Part shown: positions 18,065 to 26,224 of the stretch, in pieces
Layout of the letters: the number at the start of each line of letters is the position of its first letter
Position numbering within the stretch: position 1 is the stretch's first letter
Assembly: GCA_016713665.1 (NCBI GenBank)
Contig: JADJOR010000008.1
Location: 310,001 to 374,000 of the forward strand
Length of the DNA: 64,000 nt
Reading direction: 5' to 3'
DNA from: Deltaproteobacteria bacterium
Lineage (GTDB): Bacteria > Myxococcota_A > UBA9160 > UBA4427
Made by a program: the position numbers and the translations under genes
The notes under the pieces: generated by a model
Seen by the model: only the letters and a program-made list of their open reading frames with translations
What the model was told of the DNA's origin: nothing
The model's database searches: none

Positions 18065-19117
18065 CTAGGCGCGGACCGCCTTCATCAGCCCGGGGATGAA
18101 GCTCGCCGGGAAGTTCGGGATGACCATCCCCGGATTCGACTCGCGCATGAACTCGAACTTGCGCTCGAGCACGATCGCGTACCGCACGACGGCGAAGAGC
18201 TCGAACCACGCCATGCCGCGCAGCGAGCGTCCCGTCTGCTCGCTCCAACGCGCGAACAGGCTCTCGGGCGACGGAATGCCCGGCAGGCGCGCCGCGCCCA
18301 GGCCTTCGCTGTTGCAGCGATCGATCCAGATGAACCAGGCGAGATCGGTCCGCGGATCGGAGACGTTGGCCATCTCCCAGTCGAGGATCGCGGCCGGAAC
18401 GTCCTGGTCGAAGATGATGTTCCCGACCCGGGAGTCGCCCCAGCAGAAGGCCGGCGTCCCGTCCTCGGGCACCGTCTGCTGCAGGAATTCCCAGCCCTCG
18501 AGGATCCGCGGATCGGCGACCTCGCGGACCGCCGGCTTGAACATCGTGTCGAAGGTCCGGATCTCCTGCGCGAGGAGCAACTCGCCCTTCGCCGCCCGCG
18601 GAAGCCGCGAGAAGTCGTGCTTCGCGAGATCGATGCGATGGATGCGGGCGAGCGCGTCGACCGCCGAGGTCCACATCTTCGTCCGCTGCTCCGGCGTCGT
18701 CTCTTCCTTGAGCCAGCCCGCGATCATCATCGGCGGGTTGTCCGGCGGGATGCGCCCCGCGCGGAAGCCCATCACGTAGAAGTCGCTGCCGAGGACGGCG
18801 GGGTCGGGCTCGTAGCCGACGAGGGGCGGCGCCGGCAGCTTCTCCTCGGCCATGACGGTCATCATGTCGAACTGCATCTTCAGATCGTGGCGATCGAAGA
18901 CCTGACTGACCGGCGGCGCCATGCTGAGCACGAAGCGCTCGTCGCCCTTCGTCTGCGAGCGCGCCTCGAGGATCAGCGTGACGCTGCTCTCGCCGCTCGC
19001 CTTCGGAAAATCGAGCGACGCAACCCCGAGCCCGGCGCGATCGGGCAACCGCGCCGCGAGCCAGCGCTCGATGCCCTGGCGAATCTTCTCGAGATCTCCG
19101 ACGTCCTGCGCACCCAT
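18065..19117 (-). CDS. Phosphotransferase (APH/choline-kinase-fold) family protein
   Basis: This 350-residue aminoglycoside-phosphotransferase-fold protein is of the ACAD10/11-like group found beside acyl-CoA dehydrogenases. Members may phosphorylate hydroxy-acyl-CoAs; the substrate here is unknown. The N-lobe contains SSVTLILEARSQ. The catalytic loop reads CWGDSRVGN, so the usual His of HGD is Trp, a common change in this subgroup, while Asp and Asn remain. The metal-binding Asp is in ILDWEMA. An adjacent small DUF3127 gene lies 30 bases upstream on the same strand, so the two may be co-transcribed. Confidence 0.82.
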   Translation of the reverse strand: MGAQDVGDLEKIRQGIERWLAARLPDRAGLGVASLDFPKASGESSVTLILEARSQTKGDERFVLSMAPPVSQVFDRHDLKMQFDMMTVMAEEKLPAPPLVGYEPDPAVLGSDFYVMGFRAGRIPPDNPPMMIAGWLKEETTPEQRTKMWTSAVDALARIHRIDLAKHDFSRLPRAAKGELLLAQEIRTFDTMFKPAVREVADPRILEGWEFLQQTVPEDGTPAFCWGDSRVGNIIFDQDVPAAILDWEMANVSDPRTDLAWFIWIDRCNSEGLGAARLPGIPSPESLFARWSEQTGRSLRGMAWFELFAVVRYAIVLERKFEFMRESNPGMVIPNFPASFIPGLMKAVRA

Positions 19118-19147
19118 GTCCCGACTCCCGCTCCCGCGAAAGACCGA

Positions 19148-19501
19148 TCAGAAGGGAATCTGATCGTCGTCCGTATGCGGCGGCGGCTCGTCCTCGAAGC
19201 CCCCGCTCCCGGCCTCGCCGGCCCGGGCGATCGTCCAGACGTCGAGGCTGTTGAAATAACGCGTGTCGCCCTTCGGGCTCTTCCACTCGCGACCGCGCAG
19301 GCTGAACTCGACCTGGACCTCGTCGCCGACGGAGAATCCGTCGAGGGCGCCGCAGCGGTCGCCGGTCAGCTGGAAGATCACGAGCTGCGGATAGCGGGAC
19401 GCCGCGTCGAGCTCGAGCACGAACTCGCGCTTCTTGAAGCGCTGGGTCACCTGCTCGGCCGGAAAGGCAGTATGGATCCGGCCCTGTACCTGCATGTTCA
19501 T
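19148..19501 (-). CDS. DUF3127 OB-fold-like protein with SSB-like C-terminal tip
   Basis: This 117-residue protein carries a DUF3127 domain (about 3-92), recognisable from KKREFVLELD, FQLTGDRC, FSVGDEVQVEFSLRGREW and YFNSLDVW. DUF3127 proteins are predicted OB folds related to single-strand binding proteins. The tail is acidic and ends DDDQIPF, closely resembling the DDDIPF tip with which bacterial SSB recruits DNA-repair partners. It may therefore be an accessory single-strand DNA- or RNA-binding protein; no function is established. Alternative start M3 is possible. A very strong GC hairpin lies between this gene and the PEP-CTERM gene upstream on the same strand. Confidence 0.75.
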   Translation of the reverse strand: MNMQVQGRIHTAFPAEQVTQRFKKREFVLELDAASRYPQLVIFQLTGDRCGALDGFSVGDEVQVEFSLRGREWKSPKGDTRYFNSLDVWTIARAGEAGSGGFEDEPPPHTDDDQIPF

Positions 19502-19550
19502 CGTCGGCCCCGTCTCGTGGTGGGGGCGGACGTTAGCAGGCCGAAACGAA

Positions 19551-19585
19551 GCCGCGCGCGGCCCGGCGGACGGGCCCGCGCGCGG
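19551..19585 (-). terminator. GC-rich hairpin, possible terminator of the PEP-CTERM gene
   Basis: A near-perfect stem, GCCGCGCGCGGCCC paired with its complement across a seven-base loop with one bulged base, lies 96 bases after the stop at 19682 on the minus strand. There is no U-tract, so termination is inferred from stem strength and position between two co-oriented genes. Confidence 0.4.
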
Positions 19586-19681
19586 CGGATGCGGCGGACG
19601 GTCGAGGGCCCGGGATCGTCCGCCGGCGGGTCCCCGGCCGGCGGCCGGTCGCCCGGGGCGCTCCGCCGGAGCCGGGTCGGG

Positions 19682-20536
19682 TCAGGCGGCCCGGGCCGCT
19701 CGCGGCGAGACCGCGAGCACCAGCAAACCGAGCCCCATCAGGACCGCGGTCCCGGGCTCGGGGATGACCGTCACGGTCGGGTTCAGGAGCGGCGCATTGC
19801 TCCCGAACTGGGTCATGAAGTCCCGGTAGCTCCCGGCGGCGATCGTGACCGACCACTGGAAGCCGACCGTGACGTCCTGCGGCGTGTTCACCGGCAGCCC
19901 GGTGTTGGCGAAGTTGTCCACACCGTTGTCGGTCAAGTCGCCCAGGACCTGTGCGTACGGGCTGACACGATAGGCGTTCGCGCCGTAGCCGACGATCGGC
20001 GCCGTCTGCGCCCCTTCGCTCTGATTGATCTGGATGCCGGCCGCATTCGAGCCGAGGGAGGCGCGGTCGCTTCCGCCGGTGCCGTTCACGTCGAGGTCCG
20101 AGTAGTGGAAGACGTCGATCGTCAGGTCGGCACCGGACGTATTGTAGATCCGCATGTTCTGGAACAGATTCCCGCCCGCGCCCGAATCGAAGACTTCGAA
20201 GGAGAGCGACGCGCTGAACAGGCTCGAGCCGGTCGGATCGTCCCAGCCGAGCTGGCCGAGGGAGCCGTCGTAGAGCTCGATGTCGGGATTCGCGAAGGCC
20301 GACTCCCTGGAGCCGCCGGACACGCGATAGAACCACCACGACTCGAAGGCCATGTCGGCGGGACCGGCGCCGGTGAAGGCGACGTCGACGGTGTTGCTGG
20401 TCGTGGTGTTGAAGTTGTTGGTGTAGCCGAAGGTCACACCGCCTGCGGTCACGCTGCCGATCGCCGACGCCGGGAAGGGCGAGAGCGCGGCCAGGCCGAG
20501 GACGAGGGCGGCTTTCCAGACGAGGATCCTGCTCAT
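19682..20536 (-). CDS. PEP-CTERM sorting domain protein
   Basis: This 284-residue exported protein was probably processed by exosortase and delivered to the cell surface or exopolysaccharide. It has a signal peptide (1-25, ending SPFPASA). The body is rich in Gly, Ser, Thr and Asn, beta-type, with few charges and no Cys. The C-terminus shows the three-part PEP-CTERM signal: VIPEPGTA, a hydrophobic helix (VLMGLGLLVLAV) and a short basic end (SPRAARAA). The body does not match a family I know. No exosortase or EPS gene is in the window. It is divergent from the CoA-transferase gene and separated from it by 122 bases. Confidence 0.85.
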   Translation of the reverse strand: MSRILVWKAALVLGLAALSPFPASAIGSVTAGGVTFGYTNNFNTTTSNTVDVAFTGAGPADMAFESWWFYRVSGGSRESAFANPDIELYDGSLGQLGWDDPTGSSLFSASLSFEVFDSGAGGNLFQNMRIYNTSGADLTIDVFHYSDLDVNGTGGSDRASLGSNAAGIQINQSEGAQTAPIVGYGANAYRVSPYAQVLGDLTDNGVDNFANTGLPVNTPQDVTVGFQWSVTIAAGSYRDFMTQFGSNAPLLNPTVTVIPEPGTAVLMGLGLLVLAVSPRAARAA

Positions 20537-20658
20537 GGCATCGATCTCCGGACACGACGGGTCCAGGTTTTGCTTCGGTCGCGACGCCTCCGTCCTGTAG
20601 GGTTTTCACTGGAAGCCGACCGGGCTGCACGCGCCCTGCACATTCAAAGGGAGTCACG

Positions 20659-21846
20659 ATGGCAGGACCGCTATGCGGAATACGCATCATCGAGGTCGGC
20701 GAGGTCATCTCGGCCCCGCTCGGCGTGATGCTGCTCGCCGAGCAGGGCGCCGACGTGATCAAGGTCGAGCCGCCCCGGCATGGAGAAGAGAGCCGGCAGC
20801 TCTCGAACCATCGCGCCGGCATGGCCGGCCTCTATGCGAACTGCAACCACGGCAAGCGCTCGATCGGGATCGACCTGAAGACGGCCGCGGGCCTCGAGCT
20901 GCTCTACGAGCTCGTGCGCGGCGCCGACGTCTTCGTGCAGAACTGGCGACCCGGCGCAGCCGTTCGGCTGCGCGTCGCCGAGACGGATCTCCGCCGCGTG
21001 AACGAGCGCCTGATCTACGCCTCGGTCACCGGCTACGGCGACTCGGGCCCCTACGTCGCCCGCCGCGGCTACGACCCGATCTTCCAGGCGCTGACGGGCT
21101 ATGTCGCGGCCCAGCTGAACCCCGAGGTCCCGATCCCGGATCTCGTGCGCAACGCCGTCGTCGACAAGGCGACGGCCTATACCCTGGCCCAGGCGATCAC
21201 GGCGGCGCTCTTCGCCCGGGAGCGCGGCGCCCCCGGCCAGCACGTGCGCGTCTCGATGCTCGACGCCGGGCTCGTCTTCTTCTGGCCCGACGGCATGCTC
21301 CGCCACACCCTCGTCGGCGACGACGTCGAGAACCCGATGGTCCCGGGCGAGCGCTACCAGCTGACGACGACCCGCGACGGCCAGCTCGTGGTCTGGGCAG
21401 GCACCGCCGAGCAGATGCGGGGCACGCTCCGCGCCGTCGGCCGCGACGACCTCGCCGACGGCCCGGGCCAGCGCGGTCGCGAGATGCTCCGCCCCGAGAA
21501 CGTCGCGGAGCGCATCGCCGCCTTCACCGCCGGCGTGGCCGCCCTCACGACCGACGAGGCCTATCGCCGCATGCTCGAGTTCGAGGTCCCGGCAGCGCCG
21601 ATCCTCGACCACGAAAAGGTCCTCGTCGACCCGCAGCTCACCCACAACGGCACGATCGTCGAGGCGGTCCACCCGATCTACGGCCGCTATCGCCGGACCC
21701 GCCCCGCCGCCCGCTTCTCGTGCACGATTCCCGACCCGACTCCGCCCGCCGCACTCTACGCCGAGCACGGCGACGAAATCCTCGCCGAGCTCGGTCGGGA
21801 CGCCGACGCCCGCGCGCGGCTGCGCGCCGAGGGCGTGATCCGTTAG
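20659..21846 (+). CDS. CaiB/BaiF (class III) CoA-transferase
   Basis: This 395-residue family III CoA-transferase moves CoA between acyl donors and carboxylic acids through an aspartyl-CoA anhydride. The family opening GIRIIEVGEVISAPLGVMLLAEQGADVIKVEPP is intact in overall form, followed by NHGKRSIGIDLK and the RNAVVDKATAYTLA segment, which carries the conserved Asp (VVDK). The C-terminal small domain includes EFEVPAAPILDHEKVLVDPQL. The ATG follows AAAGGGAG. The substrate is unknown; related enzymes serve carnitine, formate/oxalate or bile-acid pathways. It converges with the methyltransferase gene, and the two stop codons overlap by four bases (TTAG). Confidence 0.88.
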   Translation: MAGPLCGIRIIEVGEVISAPLGVMLLAEQGADVIKVEPPRHGEESRQLSNHRAGMAGLYANCNHGKRSIGIDLKTAAGLELLYELVRGADVFVQNWRPGAAVRLRVAETDLRRVNERLIYASVTGYGDSGPYVARRGYDPIFQALTGYVAAQLNPEVPIPDLVRNAVVDKATAYTLAQAITAALFARERGAPGQHVRVSMLDAGLVFFWPDGMLRHTLVGDDVENPMVPGERYQLTTTRDGQLVVWAGTAEQMRGTLRAVGRDDLADGPGQRGREMLRPENVAERIAAFTAGVAALTTDEAYRRMLEFEVPAAPILDHEKVLVDPQLTHNGTIVEAVHPIYGRYRRTRPAARFSCTIPDPTPPAALYAEHGDEILAELGRDADARARLRAEGVIR

Positions 21847-22646
21847 GCCGTCGCGATCAGCTCGCCATGGAGCACGGCGATGTAGGCATCCGGCGAGCGC
21901 GACCAGCGGCGCCAGGCCTCGGCCATCGCCTCGAGCTCGTCTCGCGTCGCGATGCCGTAGGCCACGGCCTGCTCGCCGAAGGCGGAGAGCAGGCAGCGCT
22001 CGGCCCAGAGCCCGCCCCACCAATGACAGCTCGCCGGGTCGGCAAAGGTCCAGGTCGAGCTCGAGGCCTCCACCCGCTCGAAGCCCGCGGCCCGCGCCCA
22101 GCCCTTCAGGAAGCGGCCCGCGTCGGGCTCCGCGCCATTGCGCCTCGCGACGGCGCGGTAGACCGCGAGCCAGTGATCGAGCAGCGGATCGAGGGGCGCC
22201 CACGAGAAGCACGAGTAGTCGCTGTCGCGCACGGCGACGAGCCCGCCCGGTCGCGCGACCCGCCTCATCTCCCGCAGCGCCGCGACCGGATCCGCCAGAT
22301 GCTGCAGGACCTGATGGGCATGGACGACGTCGAAGGCGGCGTCGGGCAGCGGGAGCTCATAGACGTCGCCCTCGACGAGCTCGACCGCGACACCGGCGCT
22401 CTCGGCATGTCGGCGAGCATCGCCGAGAACCTCACCGGCGCGGTCGATGCCGACGACGCGCCCCGGTGCGACGCGGCGGGCGAGGTCGACGGTCAGGGTG
22501 CCGGGGCCGCAGCCCACGTCGAGCAGCGCGAGCCCGGGTGCGAGACGGTCGAGCAGATAGGCGGCGGAGTTCTCGGCCGTGCGCCAGACATGGCTGCGCA
22601 GGACGGAGGCGTGGTGGCCGTGGGTATAGACGTCGCGGGTCGGCAT
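21843..22646 (-). CDS. Class I SAM-dependent methyltransferase
   Basis: This 267-residue Rossmann-fold methyltransferase resembles UbiE/Methyltransf_11 enzymes. Motif I is LLDVGCGPGTLTVDLA (near 41-56), motif II contains GIDRA, and the acidic loop reads FDVVHAHQVLQHLADP. The extra C-terminal region (about 175-267) forms a helical lid that may hold a small lipid or quinone. It lies ten bases after the WS/DGAT-type acyltransferase gene on the same strand, so the two probably form an operon. A methyl-branched or polar lipid substrate would fit that context but is inference. Confidence 0.85.
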   Translation of the reverse strand: MPTRDVYTHGHHASVLRSHVWRTAENSAAYLLDRLAPGLALLDVGCGPGTLTVDLARRVAPGRVVGIDRAGEVLGDARRHAESAGVAVELVEGDVYELPLPDAAFDVVHAHQVLQHLADPVAALREMRRVARPGGLVAVRDSDYSCFSWAPLDPLLDHWLAVYRAVARRNGAEPDAGRFLKGWARAAGFERVEASSSTWTFADPASCHWWGGLWAERCLLSAFGEQAVAYGIATRDELEAMAEAWRRWSRSPDAYIAVLHGELIATA

Positions 22647-22656
22647 CGGCGCGGGC

Positions 22657-24081
22657 TCAGGCGACCGCGGCGAGATAGAGCTCCCGGAACGACGCCTCGA
22701 CGCAGTCCGCGAAGAAGGCCGGATCGGGCATCTGATCGCGGCACGACGTCACGCAGACCGAGATCGCGCCGTTGTAGCTCACGACGGCGAGGAAGAGCCC
22801 GAATCCCTCCATCGGGAGCCCGAGGCCATAGCTCGCGATCATGCGGGCGCCGGTGAAGTAGAGCGGGACCTGCGGGCCGGGGACGTTCGAGATGACGCAG
22901 TTCGCGATCGGGCGCATGCGACTCATCAGGCCGGTGCGCGCGATCAGGCGGCCCGAGATCCCGGCGAGCGCCCCGGGCAGCGTCTGGGTCACGTCCGTCA
23001 TGCTGCGCGCACCGACGGCCTGCGTGATGTGCTTCGAATCGAGGGTCGTCTTGAAGATCCGGCGCAGGCGCTCGAGCGGGTCGCTCTCGTCCGTATGGAG
23101 GCGGACGAACATGCCCGTCACCTGATTGCCCTCGCTCCCGTGCTGGGCCTCGGTCCGGGTCGAGATCGGGGCGAAGGCGGCCAGCGACTCGAGCGGGAGC
23201 TCGCGATGTTTCTCGAGATAGCGGCGCAGGGCGCCGCTGCAGACGGCGAGCATCACGTCGTTGACCGTGCAGCCGTCGACGGATTTCCGGATCTGCTTCA
23301 CGTCGACGAGCGGGAACGTCCGGGCCTCGAAGACGCGATGGGGCGAGACCTTGCGGTTGAAGCGCGTCCGGGGGACCTCCCGCGGCGCGTCGGGATCGTC
23401 GACGTGGAGGTCGCGGCGCTGCTCGAGCAGGATCCGGATCGCCGGGGGCGCCGCCTTCCCGAGGATCTGCAGGAAGCGGAAGGGCTGGCGGACGTTGTTG
23501 ACCGTGCTGCGCAGGGCGAGCTCGACGACCGAGGGCGGCGACTCGGCGATCCACTCGTGCTCCGGGGGCGTCGCGTGGCCGTCGGGGGTCAGGTCGTGGA
23601 GGGCGGCGGTGATCTCGATGCCGGAGACGCCGTCGATCGCGGCGTGATGGACCTTCGTGAAGAGCGCGAAGCTGCCGGGCGGCATGCCCTCGACGCCGTC
23701 GAGCCCCTCGATCACGTACATCTCCCAGAGCGGCTTGCCCCGGTCGAGCGGCCGCGCGTGGAGCCGCGCCACCTGGATGCAGAGCTGGCGCCAGTCGCCG
23801 GGCTTGGGCAGCGCGATGTGGCGGACGTGGAACTCGAGATCGAAGTCTGGATCCTCGATCCAGTAGGGATGGTCGAAGCCGAGGGGGACCTCGACGAGGC
23901 GACGTCGGAAGCAGCTCGCGAGATGCAGGCGCGACTCGACGTTCGCGAGGATCCCCTTGAAGGTCACCAGCCCGCCGGGCGCCGTCGACTGGTCGTAGAT
24001 CGAGAGACCGCTGATGTGGGTCGGGGCGTTCGGGGTCTCGACGTTGATGAAGGTCGCGTCGAGACCGGAGAGCTGTTCCAT
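22657..24081 (-). CDS. Wax ester synthase/diacylglycerol acyltransferase (WS/DGAT)
   Basis: This 474-residue bifunctional acyltransferase of the WS/DGAT family esterifies acyl-CoA with fatty alcohols or diacylglycerol to make storage wax esters or triacylglycerol at the inner membrane. The active-site HHxxxDG is present as VHHAAIDG. The N-terminus MEQLSGLDATFINVETPNAP and the C-terminal NCVISNVPGPQVPLYF are family signatures. An upstream in-frame ATG would add 24 odd Pro/Arg-rich residues, so the ATG at 24081 (with GAGG upstream) is preferred. It is followed after ten bases by the methyltransferase. This suggests neutral-lipid storage in the organism. Confidence 0.9.
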   Translation of the reverse strand: MEQLSGLDATFINVETPNAPTHISGLSIYDQSTAPGGLVTFKGILANVESRLHLASCFRRRLVEVPLGFDHPYWIEDPDFDLEFHVRHIALPKPGDWRQLCIQVARLHARPLDRGKPLWEMYVIEGLDGVEGMPPGSFALFTKVHHAAIDGVSGIEITAALHDLTPDGHATPPEHEWIAESPPSVVELALRSTVNNVRQPFRFLQILGKAAPPAIRILLEQRRDLHVDDPDAPREVPRTRFNRKVSPHRVFEARTFPLVDVKQIRKSVDGCTVNDVMLAVCSGALRRYLEKHRELPLESLAAFAPISTRTEAQHGSEGNQVTGMFVRLHTDESDPLERLRRIFKTTLDSKHITQAVGARSMTDVTQTLPGALAGISGRLIARTGLMSRMRPIANCVISNVPGPQVPLYFTGARMIASYGLGLPMEGFGLFLAVVSYNGAISVCVTSCRDQMPDPAFFADCVEASFRELYLAAVA

Positions 24082-24161
24082 GGCTGCCTCGCAGGGAGGC
24101 CTCGGCGGCGGGGGGCCGCGTCGAAGGCGGGGGGTGGGCGCGCCGCCCAGCATACCCCTTT

Positions 24162-24779
24162 CTACGCGAGCTCCGGAACGGGGCCCTTGCCCACACGGAC
24201 GACCTCGAACCCGCTGCCCTGGGCCTGGAGGATCGTCGAAGGCTCGGGCCAGAGCGGGCCGACGTCGATCACGACCTCGATCCGGCCGCGGTGGATCCGC
24301 TCGAGATCCTCGGGATCCTCGAGCGCCGGCTCCTCGTCCCCCGCCGTGACCGAGCCCGAGACGATCGGCTCACCGAGCAGGTCGACCAACATCCGACACA
24401 CCGGCAGGGCGGGCATCCGCAGGCCGATCTCGCCGTCGCGATTGCGCATCTCGCGCGGGACCTCGCTGCTCGCCTCGAGCACGACGGTGTAGGGACCGGG
24501 CAGGATGCGGCGGACGGTCCGGAACACGCTGGTCGGCATGACCGCATAGCGTCCGAAGTCCGACAGCTCGTTGACGAGCATCGCGAGGGGCTTCTTCGAG
24601 CGCTCGTCGAAGCCCTTGAGGATCCGGATCTGCGAGATCGCCTTGCGCGACGAGAGCGCGCAGCCGAAGGCGTAGCCCGTATCCGTCGGATAGAGGATCA
24701 CCTGATCGCGCCGCAGCGCCTCGATCGCGCGCTCGAGCTTGCGTGGCGCCGGGCGCTCGGGATCGACTCGCAGTCGCAT
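24162..24779 (-). CDS. L-threonylcarbamoyladenylate synthase (Sua5/YciO/YrdC family)
   Basis: This 205-residue YrdC-fold protein would make threonylcarbamoyl-AMP from Thr, bicarbonate and ATP, the first step of t6A37 tRNA modification. Family signatures are the start RKLERAIEAL, then VILYPTDTGYAFGC, KKPLAMLVNE and LPGPYTVVLEA, and a closing SGSVTAG stretch. The wording (YPTDTGYAFGC, no C-terminal Sua5 domain) is closer to YciO than to canonical TsaC, so the tRNA role is likely but not certain. The ATG is set by GGAGG. It is divergent from the glutaryl-CoA dehydrogenase gene. Confidence 0.82.
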   Translation of the reverse strand: MRLRVDPERPAPRKLERAIEALRRDQVILYPTDTGYAFGCALSSRKAISQIRILKGFDERSKKPLAMLVNELSDFGRYAVMPTSVFRTVRRILPGPYTVVLEASSEVPREMRNRDGEIGLRMPALPVCRMLVDLLGEPIVSGSVTAGDEEPALEDPEDLERIHRGRIEVVIDVGPLWPEPSTILQAQGSGFEVVRVGKGPVPELA

Positions 24780-24904
24780 GGCTCGCCTCCAGCCTGCTCG
24801 CGAGCGAGGCTCACCGAGAACCTTCGCCCGGGGCACGCGGGGCGGCAAGGCCACCCGCGTGCTACATCGACCCCGAACGCGGCGTACAGCCCTGGAGATC
24901 CGCG

Positions 24905-26083
24905 ATGGCTTCCCGCCCTGGCTTCGATTGGGCCGATCCGCTGATGCTCGAGGAGCAGCTCTCGCCGGAGGAGCGCCTGGTGCGGGACGCTGCGCGGGAG
25001 TACGCGCAGTCGCGCCTCATGACCCGGGTCCTGAACGCCAATCGCCACGAGCATTTCGACCGCGAGATCCTCGACGAGATGGGCGCGATCGGCCTGCTCG
25101 GTGCGACGTTGCCCTCGCGGTACGGCTGCGCCGAGGTCTCCCACGTCGCCTACGGCTTGATCGCCCGCGAGATCGAGCGCGTCGACTCGGGCTACCGCTC
25201 CGCGATGAGCGTGCAGTCCTCCCTCGTCATGCATCCGATCTTCGCCTACGGCACGGAGGCCCAGCGCGAGCGCTGGCTGCCCGGCCTCGCCAAGGGCGAG
25301 AAGGTCGGCTGCTTCGGGCTGACCGAGCCCGACCACGGCTCCGACCCCGGCAGCATGCGGACCCGCGCCGAACGCGTCGACGGCGGCTACGTCCTCTCCG
25401 GCAGCAAGACCTGGATCACCAACAGCCCGATCGCCGACGTCGCCGTCGTGTGGGCCAAGCTCGACGGCGAGATCCGCGGCTTCCTCGTCGAGAAGGGAAC
25501 GCCCGGCCGCTCGTTCCCCAAGATCGAGGGCAAGATGTCGCTGCGCGCCTCGATCACCGGCGAGATCGTGATGGACCGCGCCTTCGTCCCCGAAGCGAAC
25601 CGCTTCCCCGACGTGAAGGGACTCGCCGGCCCCTTCGGCTGCCTCAACAAGGCCCGCTACGGCATCGCCTGGGGCTCGCTCGGTGCCGCCGAGTTCTGCT
25701 GGCACGCCGCCCGCGCCTACACCCTCGGCCGGACCCAGTTCGGCCGCCCCCTCGCCGCCAACCAATTGATCCAGCTGAAGCTCGCCGACATGCAGACCGA
25801 GATCACGCTGGGACTACAGGCCTGCCTGCGCGCCGGCCGCCTGATGGACGAGGGCCGCCTCGCGCCGGAGAACATCTCGCTGCTCAAGCGCAACAACTGC
25901 GGCAAGGCCCTCGCCATCGCCCGCGTCGCCCGCGACATGCACGGCGGCAACGGCATCTCCGACGAGTTCCACGTGATCCGCCACTGCATGAATCTCGAGT
26001 CGGTGAACACCTACGAAGGCACCCACGACATCCACGCGCTGATCCTCGGCCGCGCGCAGACGGGGATCCAGGCGTTCAGCTGA
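24905..26083 (+). CDS. Glutaryl-CoA dehydrogenase-like acyl-CoA dehydrogenase
   Basis: This 392-residue FAD flavoenzyme is of the glutaryl-CoA dehydrogenase type, which oxidises and decarboxylates glutaryl-CoA to crotonyl-CoA in lysine, tryptophan and aromatic catabolism. The start FDWADPLMLEEQLSPEER, the FAD/substrate segment CFGLTEPDHGSDPGSM, KTWITNSPIADV and ARYGIAWG match that group. The catalytic Glu is in NTYEGTHDIHALILGR near the end. The ATG at 24905 gives the standard N-terminus; a longer frame exists upstream. No electron-transfer flavoprotein gene is nearby. A long hairpin follows before the convergent menB gene. Confidence 0.88.
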   Translation: MASRPGFDWADPLMLEEQLSPEERLVRDAAREYAQSRLMTRVLNANRHEHFDREILDEMGAIGLLGATLPSRYGCAEVSHVAYGLIAREIERVDSGYRSAMSVQSSLVMHPIFAYGTEAQRERWLPGLAKGEKVGCFGLTEPDHGSDPGSMRTRAERVDGGYVLSGSKTWITNSPIADVAVVWAKLDGEIRGFLVEKGTPGRSFPKIEGKMSLRASITGEIVMDRAFVPEANRFPDVKGLAGPFGCLNKARYGIAWGSLGAAEFCWHAARAYTLGRTQFGRPLAANQLIQLKLADMQTEITLGLQACLRAGRLMDEGRLAPENISLLKRNNCGKALAIARVARDMHGGNGISDEFHVIRHCMNLESVNTYEGTHDIHALILGRAQTGIQAFS

Positions 26084-26098
26084 ATGCCGTGCCAGGGG

Positions 26099-26155
26099 CC
26101 GGCGCTGCAGCGGACGAATCCGCGGGGGACGGATTCGCCGCTGAGCGGCGGCCGG
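26099..26155. terminator. Long imperfect hairpin between convergent genes
   Basis: CCGGCGCTGCAGCGG...GAATCC pairs with GGATTCGCCGCTG...GGCCGG around a loop near 26123-26130. The inner eight base pairs (CGAATCCG/CGGATTCG) are perfect. It lies between the convergent gcdH-like and menB genes, so a shared bidirectional terminator is likely. The word GTGCCAGGG occurs on both sides of it as a short direct repeat. Confidence 0.45.
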
Positions 26156-26224
26156 TGCCAGGGCGGCCGGAAGCCGCGAGGGCCCCATTCTCTTGGTCGA
26201 GATCTCGATCGCCTGATCGATCGT

